Below are positions 60,818 to 64,000 of a stretch of 64,000 nucleotides of DNA, piece by piece (the first letter of the stretch is position 1; each line of letters starts with the position of its first letter). Source of the stretch: Roseateles oligotrophus. GTDB lineage: Bacteria > Pseudomonadota > Gammaproteobacteria > Burkholderiales > Burkholderiaceae_C. Below the pieces are notes generated by a model, which saw nothing but the letters and a program-made list of their open reading frames with translations, was not told where the DNA came from and ran no database searches. The DNA lies in assembly GCF_014204525.1 (NCBI RefSeq), contig NZ_JACHLP010000003.1:1-64000 (forward strand), in the 5' to 3' direction. The position numbers and the translations under genes are program-made.

Positions 60818-60841
60818 TGTCAATAACACCCTATCAATAGG
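60818..60841 (-). promoter_or_regulatory. AbiE promoter and possible operator
   Basis: On the minus strand a TTGACA hexamer (60818-60823) lies 31 bp before the abiEi ATG, downstream of a CCTAT-CA-ATAGG palindrome (60830-60841). A second CCTATT copy lies closer to the gene. AbiEi antitoxins bind repeats in their own promoter, so these are candidates. Confidence 0.45.
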
Positions 60842-60948
60842 AACATGTATCTTTGGCGGATCCAGTCTCGCGGCCTTGCTGCCGAGCCAGCAGTGGGAGT
60901 GCAGGCTGCCGCATCCAGACGGCACGCGAGAGATTGATCGCTTCGGCG

Positions 60949-61782
60949 TCAATTTCCGCTGATCCGCTCGGCCGCCAAAAACCGCCCCACCCGCTCCAGC
61001 ACCTCCGCCTCGCGCTCCCGATGCGGCACATGCTTGCAGCCCTCGATGATTTGCACCTGCGTCTTGCCGCCCGACCATTGCCGCAGCAGCTCGGGGTGGC
61101 GGGTGGAGCCGTATTCATCCTCGCTGCCATGCAAGGCCAGGTGCGGGCAGGGCAAGGCCTGCATGGCTTTGCGCAAACTCCAATCGGCGAAGCCGGGCGA
61201 GAGCCAGGTCTGGACCCAAGCATCCAGCACCCAGCGGGCCTTGCCCTCGGTGTGATAGCGGCCCAAACGCTGCAGCTGCACGGGGTCGGCAAAACCGGCC
61301 TTCGCTTCCGCCACGCCGGCAAGGGTGCGGTCCTCCACAAAGGCCTGGGCGGACTCGGTGATCAGGCCCAGGCAATGCCGGGGGTGGTGCGCGGCGCAAA
61401 ACGCCGCCATGCCGCCGCCCACGCTGTGGCCGAAGGCGATGAATCGCTCCAGCCCCAGGCCCGCGCGCAGGGACGCAAAGCCGCCAAGCGCCTCGTCCTC
61501 GACAAAGCCGGGCGGTAGCGGCAGAGGATCGGGTCTTGCCTGCGAGCGCCCGAAGCCCAGGCGGTCGTAGGCCACGACCGGCCGGCCTGTGCTGCGGGCC
61601 AAGGCGGCGGGGAAGTCGCGCCACAACTCGACGCAACCCAGGGAGTCGTGCAGCAGCACGATGGGCACATGGGCGGCCAGTCGTGGCTCAAGCGCGGGCG
61701 GCCACCAAATCTTGGCAAACAGCTGCCCGGCCGGGCTGGGCAATTGATGAGTCTCGGAAACCAGGCTTGGGGCTGGCGGCAT
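60949..61782 (-). CDS. Alpha/beta-hydrolase
   Basis: A 277-residue alpha/beta-hydrolase fold protein. The nucleophile elbow is FGHSVGGGMAAF (Ser in GHSVG), the acid Asp lies in LHGSEDEYG, and the His in CKHVPHRE. The oxyanion region is VLLHDSLGCVELWRDFP. It lacks a lid or other specificity signature, so the substrate is unknown. The ATG at 61782 is preferred over GTG 61791. Confidence 0.88.
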   Translation of the reverse strand: MPPAPSLVSETHQLPSPAGQLFAKIWWPPALEPRLAAHVPIVLLHDSLGCVELWRDFPAALARSTGRPVVAYDRLGFGRSQARPDPLPLPPGFVEDEALGGFASLRAGLGLERFIAFGHSVGGGMAAFCAAHHPRHCLGLITESAQAFVEDRTLAGVAEAKAGFADPVQLQRLGRYHTEGKARWVLDAWVQTWLSPGFADWSLRKAMQALPCPHLALHGSEDEYGSTRHPELLRQWSGGKTQVQIIEGCKHVPHREREAEVLERVGRFLAAERISGN

Positions 61783-61825
61783 GGGTGGCACTCGTCGTCA
61801 CGATGAAGCCGCCACGATAGCAAGA

Positions 61826-63037
61826 TCAGGCCAGGGCCGGCCGCCGGCTGCGCGCGCCCGACCACAGCGTCACCAGCGCCGCCAGGGCCAGCCAGGGCAG
61901 TACCAGCCATTGAATCGTCTCCCAACCCCAGCGGCTGTAGCTGGCGCCGGCCAGCAAGGAGGCGGCGGCTACGGCAGCAAAGGTGATGAACTCATTGGCG
62001 GCCTGGGCGCGGGCGCGGTCCTGGGGCGGGCTGTCGGCAAAGCTTTGGGCCAAGAGCGTGCTGCCGCCCACAAACATCAGGTTCCAGGCCAGGCCGTTGA
62101 GGGCCAGCGCCAGGCCGAAATGCGGCAGGGTGAGGCCGCTCAAGGCCACCGCACTGCCCAGGGCAAACAAGGCCGCGCCCAGCAGCAGCACAGTCCGCAC
62201 ACCCCAGCGCGCGATCAGGCGGCCGCTGAAAAAGCCCGGCGCAAACATGGCGAGCAGATGCCACTGGATCACCGCCGCCGCCTCCCCCACACCCAGGCCG
62301 CAGCCCAGCACGGCCAGGGGCGTGGCCGTCATCACAAACATCATCACGGCATAGGACACCAGGCTATTGCCCGCCGCCGCGATAAAGGCCGGGCGGCGCA
62401 GCAAGCTCAACCAGGGCGTGGGCCGGGCCTGGCCGGCGGCCGGCGCGGCGGGCTTGTCCATGCGCGCCCCGGCCAGCACCAGGGCGGACAGCAGGGCCGC
62501 GCCCAGCACGCCCAGATAGGAGCCGGCAAACGTGTGCGGCGCCAGCGCATCGCGCGCCCAGGCCGCGAGGCCCGGGCCCAGCAGGGCGGCCAGCACGCCG
62601 CCGCCTATCACCCAGGCGATGGCGCGGCTGCGGAAGGTCGCCGCCGCCACCTCGGTGGCGGCAAAGCGGTAGTACTGGGCGCTGGCCTGGAACAGGCCTT
62701 GCAGCAAACAGGCCAGGCAGAACAGCGCAAAGCTGCTGCGCACAATCGCCCAGGCCGCCAGGCCGCCGCCCAGAGCGCCGCAGGCGCAGCCGAGCAGGAA
62801 CAAGGGCTTGCGCCCCCAGCGTGCCATGGCCAGCGAGACCGGGATGGTGCTGAGGGCCGTGGCCACGGTCACCAGGGCAAACGGCAGGGTGGCCAGGCCG
62901 GCGCTGGGCGCCAGCTGCAGGCCGACCAGGCCGGTCAGGGTCAGGCCGATGGCGGAGGCGCAGACATACAAGGCCTGGGCGGCGATCAGCAGGGCCACGG
63001 GGCGCTGCTGCGGGGCGAGGATGGCGGGGGTTTTCAT
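61826..63037 (-). CDS. MFS transporter
   Basis: A 403-residue major facilitator with twelve hydrophobic helices and the MFS loop motif ARWGRKPLFLLG between helices 2 and 3. No substrate signature. Divergent from the GlxA-type regulator, with a shared palindrome in the intergenic gap covering the region of its -35; a TAGACT -10 sits at 63044-63049. Probable efflux or sugar transport under control of that regulator. Confidence 0.88.
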   Translation of the reverse strand: MKTPAILAPQQRPVALLIAAQALYVCASAIGLTLTGLVGLQLAPSAGLATLPFALVTVATALSTIPVSLAMARWGRKPLFLLGCACGALGGGLAAWAIVRSSFALFCLACLLQGLFQASAQYYRFAATEVAAATFRSRAIAWVIGGGVLAALLGPGLAAWARDALAPHTFAGSYLGVLGAALLSALVLAGARMDKPAAPAAGQARPTPWLSLLRRPAFIAAAGNSLVSYAVMMFVMTATPLAVLGCGLGVGEAAAVIQWHLLAMFAPGFFSGRLIARWGVRTVLLLGAALFALGSAVALSGLTLPHFGLALALNGLAWNLMFVGGSTLLAQSFADSPPQDRARAQAANEFITFAAVAAASLLAGASYSRWGWETIQWLVLPWLALAALVTLWSGARSRRPALA

Positions 63038-63058
63038 GGCCTCAGTCTAGGATTTACC

Positions 63059-63080
63059 ATCATGTCTGTTCCGACATGAT
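63059..63080. promoter_or_regulatory. Shared palindrome between the MFS and GlxA-type regulator genes
   Basis: Perfect 8-bp arms ATCATGTC / GACATGAT with a 6-bp centre. It lies in the 59 bp divergent gap and overlaps an alternative regulator start (63076), which favours the 63097 start. Likely operator of the regulator. Confidence 0.6.
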
Positions 63081-63096
63081 TACCGCAATTTCTGCC

Positions 63097-64000
63097 ATGA
63101 ACTCAAAACCCAGTCGTCTCGTTGTGCTGCTGGCCTACCCGGGCTGCCAATCGCTGGATGTGAGCGGGCCCTGGGAGGTGTTCAGCAAGGCCGCCGCCCA
63201 TGCCGCCGACCTGAACGGTGCCGGGCCACCGGCCTACCGCCTGCAGCTGGCCTCGCCGCTGGGCGGCCCGGTGCGCTGCAACTCGGGCCTGCAATGGGCG
63301 GACTCCACCGCCCTCGCCCGCCTGCGCGGCCCGCTGGACACGGTGCTGGTGGTGGGCGGCGATGCCGGCGCCTTCGAGCCCGGCGGCGCGGCCCATGGCC
63401 TGCTGCCCTGGCTGCGGCGCAAGGCGCCCGAGGTGCGCCGCATGGGCAGCGTCTGCACCGGTGCTTTTGCGTTGGCGGCGGCCGGCCTGCTGCAGGGGCG
63501 GCGCGCCACCACGCACTGGCATTCCTGTGCCGAGCTGGCGCTCAAATACCCGGGTATTCGGGTGGAGCATGACGCCATCTTCGTGGCCGACCCGCCGCTC
63601 TACAGCTCGGCCGGCATCACCGCCGGTATCGATCTGGCCCTGGCCCTGGTGGAGGATGATCTGGGCCAGGCCGTGGCGCTGGCGGTGGCGCGCGAGCTGG
63701 TGCTGTATCTGCGCCGGCCCGGCGGGCAATCGCAGTTCTCGGCCGGCTTGCAGGCCCAGGCCAGAGCCTCGGACCGTTTCCAGGCCTTGCTGGCCTGGAT
63801 GCAGGAACACCCGGCGGCCGATCTGAGCGTGGGCGAGTTGGCCGCGCGCATGGCCTTGAGCGAGCGCCATTTCGCCCGCCAGTTCCAGCAGCAAACGGGG
63901 TGTACGCCGGCCCGCTTCGTCGCGGCCCTGCGCCTGGAGCGGGCCAAACACCATCTGGAGCAGACCCGCTGGCCGCTGGAGCGGGTGGCGCAGAAAGCCG
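63097..64000 (+). CDS. GlxA-family AraC-type regulator (runs off the right edge)
   Basis: The first 301 codons of a regulator: N-terminal DJ-1/PfpI-like domain (LVVLLAYPGCQSLDVSGPWEVF, with MGSVCTGAFALAAAGLLQGRRATTHW near residue 130, the nucleophile-elbow region). A C-terminal AraC HTH begins near residue 248 (LSVGELAARMALSERHFARQFQQQTGCTPARFVAALRLERAKHHLEQT). The 3' end is cut by the window. Divergent from the MFS gene it likely controls. Effector unknown; GlxA-type proteins often sense small metabolites such as amines or glycine betaine. Confidence 0.9.
   Translation, partial: MNSKPSRLVVLLAYPGCQSLDVSGPWEVFSKAAAHAADLNGAGPPAYRLQLASPLGGPVRCNSGLQWADSTALARLRGPLDTVLVVGGDAGAFEPGGAAHGLLPWLRRKAPEVRRMGSVCTGAFALAAAGLLQGRRATTHWHSCAELALKYPGIRVEHDAIFVADPPLYSSAGITAGIDLALALVEDDLGQAVALAVARELVLYLRRPGGQSQFSAGLQAQARASDRFQALLAWMQEHPAADLSVGELAARMALSERHFARQFQQQTGCTPARFVAALRLERAKHHLEQTRWPLERVAQKA

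Overview
The window looks like chromosomal DNA from a high-GC betaproteobacterium of the order Burkholderiales, most likely the Roseateles/Mitsuaria/Pelomonas group. This is inferred from the tRNA-Tyr/Gly/Thr-tuf block, the linked rpe, gph and trp genes, the PF10136 membrane 'recombinase', a PEP-CTERM protein and a chitin/N-acetylglucosamine (GlcNAc) programme. No phage, integrated plasmid, classical insertion sequence or CRISPR array was seen.

Layout: 1-1010 holds the 5' part of tuf and three tRNA genes on the minus strand. 1588-13497 is a GlcNAc/chito-oligosaccharide locus: a TonB-dependent receptor on the plus strand, converging on an eight-gene minus-strand operon nagK-nagQ-nagA-nagB(II)-GH3-MFS-GH16-nagX. 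Tandem TGGT repeats that look like boxes for the GntR regulator NagQ lie in front of both units. A similar box lies in front of a GH18 chitinase-OprB porin pair at 44.8-47.4 kb. Together these suggest one regulon: chitinase outside, porin and receptor in the outer membrane, MFS in the inner membrane, then GH3, NagK, NagA and NagB-II feeding fructose-6-phosphate.

13.7-21.1 kb carries a TPR protein, map, an iron/copper-type set (DUF2946 protein, siderophore receptor, PepSY protein), a MOSC protein and ung. 21.1-29.1 kb is the tryptophan region (trpE, trpG, trpD, trpC, with gph nearby). It is interrupted at three gene junctions, by a GxxExxY gene inside an inverted-repeat-bounded segment, by ltaE and by an MqsRA toxin-antitoxin pair. 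30.0-33.8 kb has a pseudouridine catabolic pair (psuK with its own HTH domain, and psuG), a low-molecular-weight phosphatase and rpe. 33.8-44.8 kb is mostly housekeeping and small unknown genes (GST, glpQ, tag, apaG, mltA, an FAD protein, a cation efflux protein).

47.5-64 kb is more accessory: an EamA exporter, a YbjQ protein, an unknown membrane pair, a roughly 600 bp palindromic element, a LytS/LytTR two-component system, an indolepyruvate oxidoreductase with a divergent Lrp regulator, an AbiE toxin-antitoxin pair, and a divergent MFS / GlxA-type regulator pair sharing one palindrome. The regulator runs off the right end.

All functions come from reading translations and motifs by eye. No database search was run, so family names are recognition-based.
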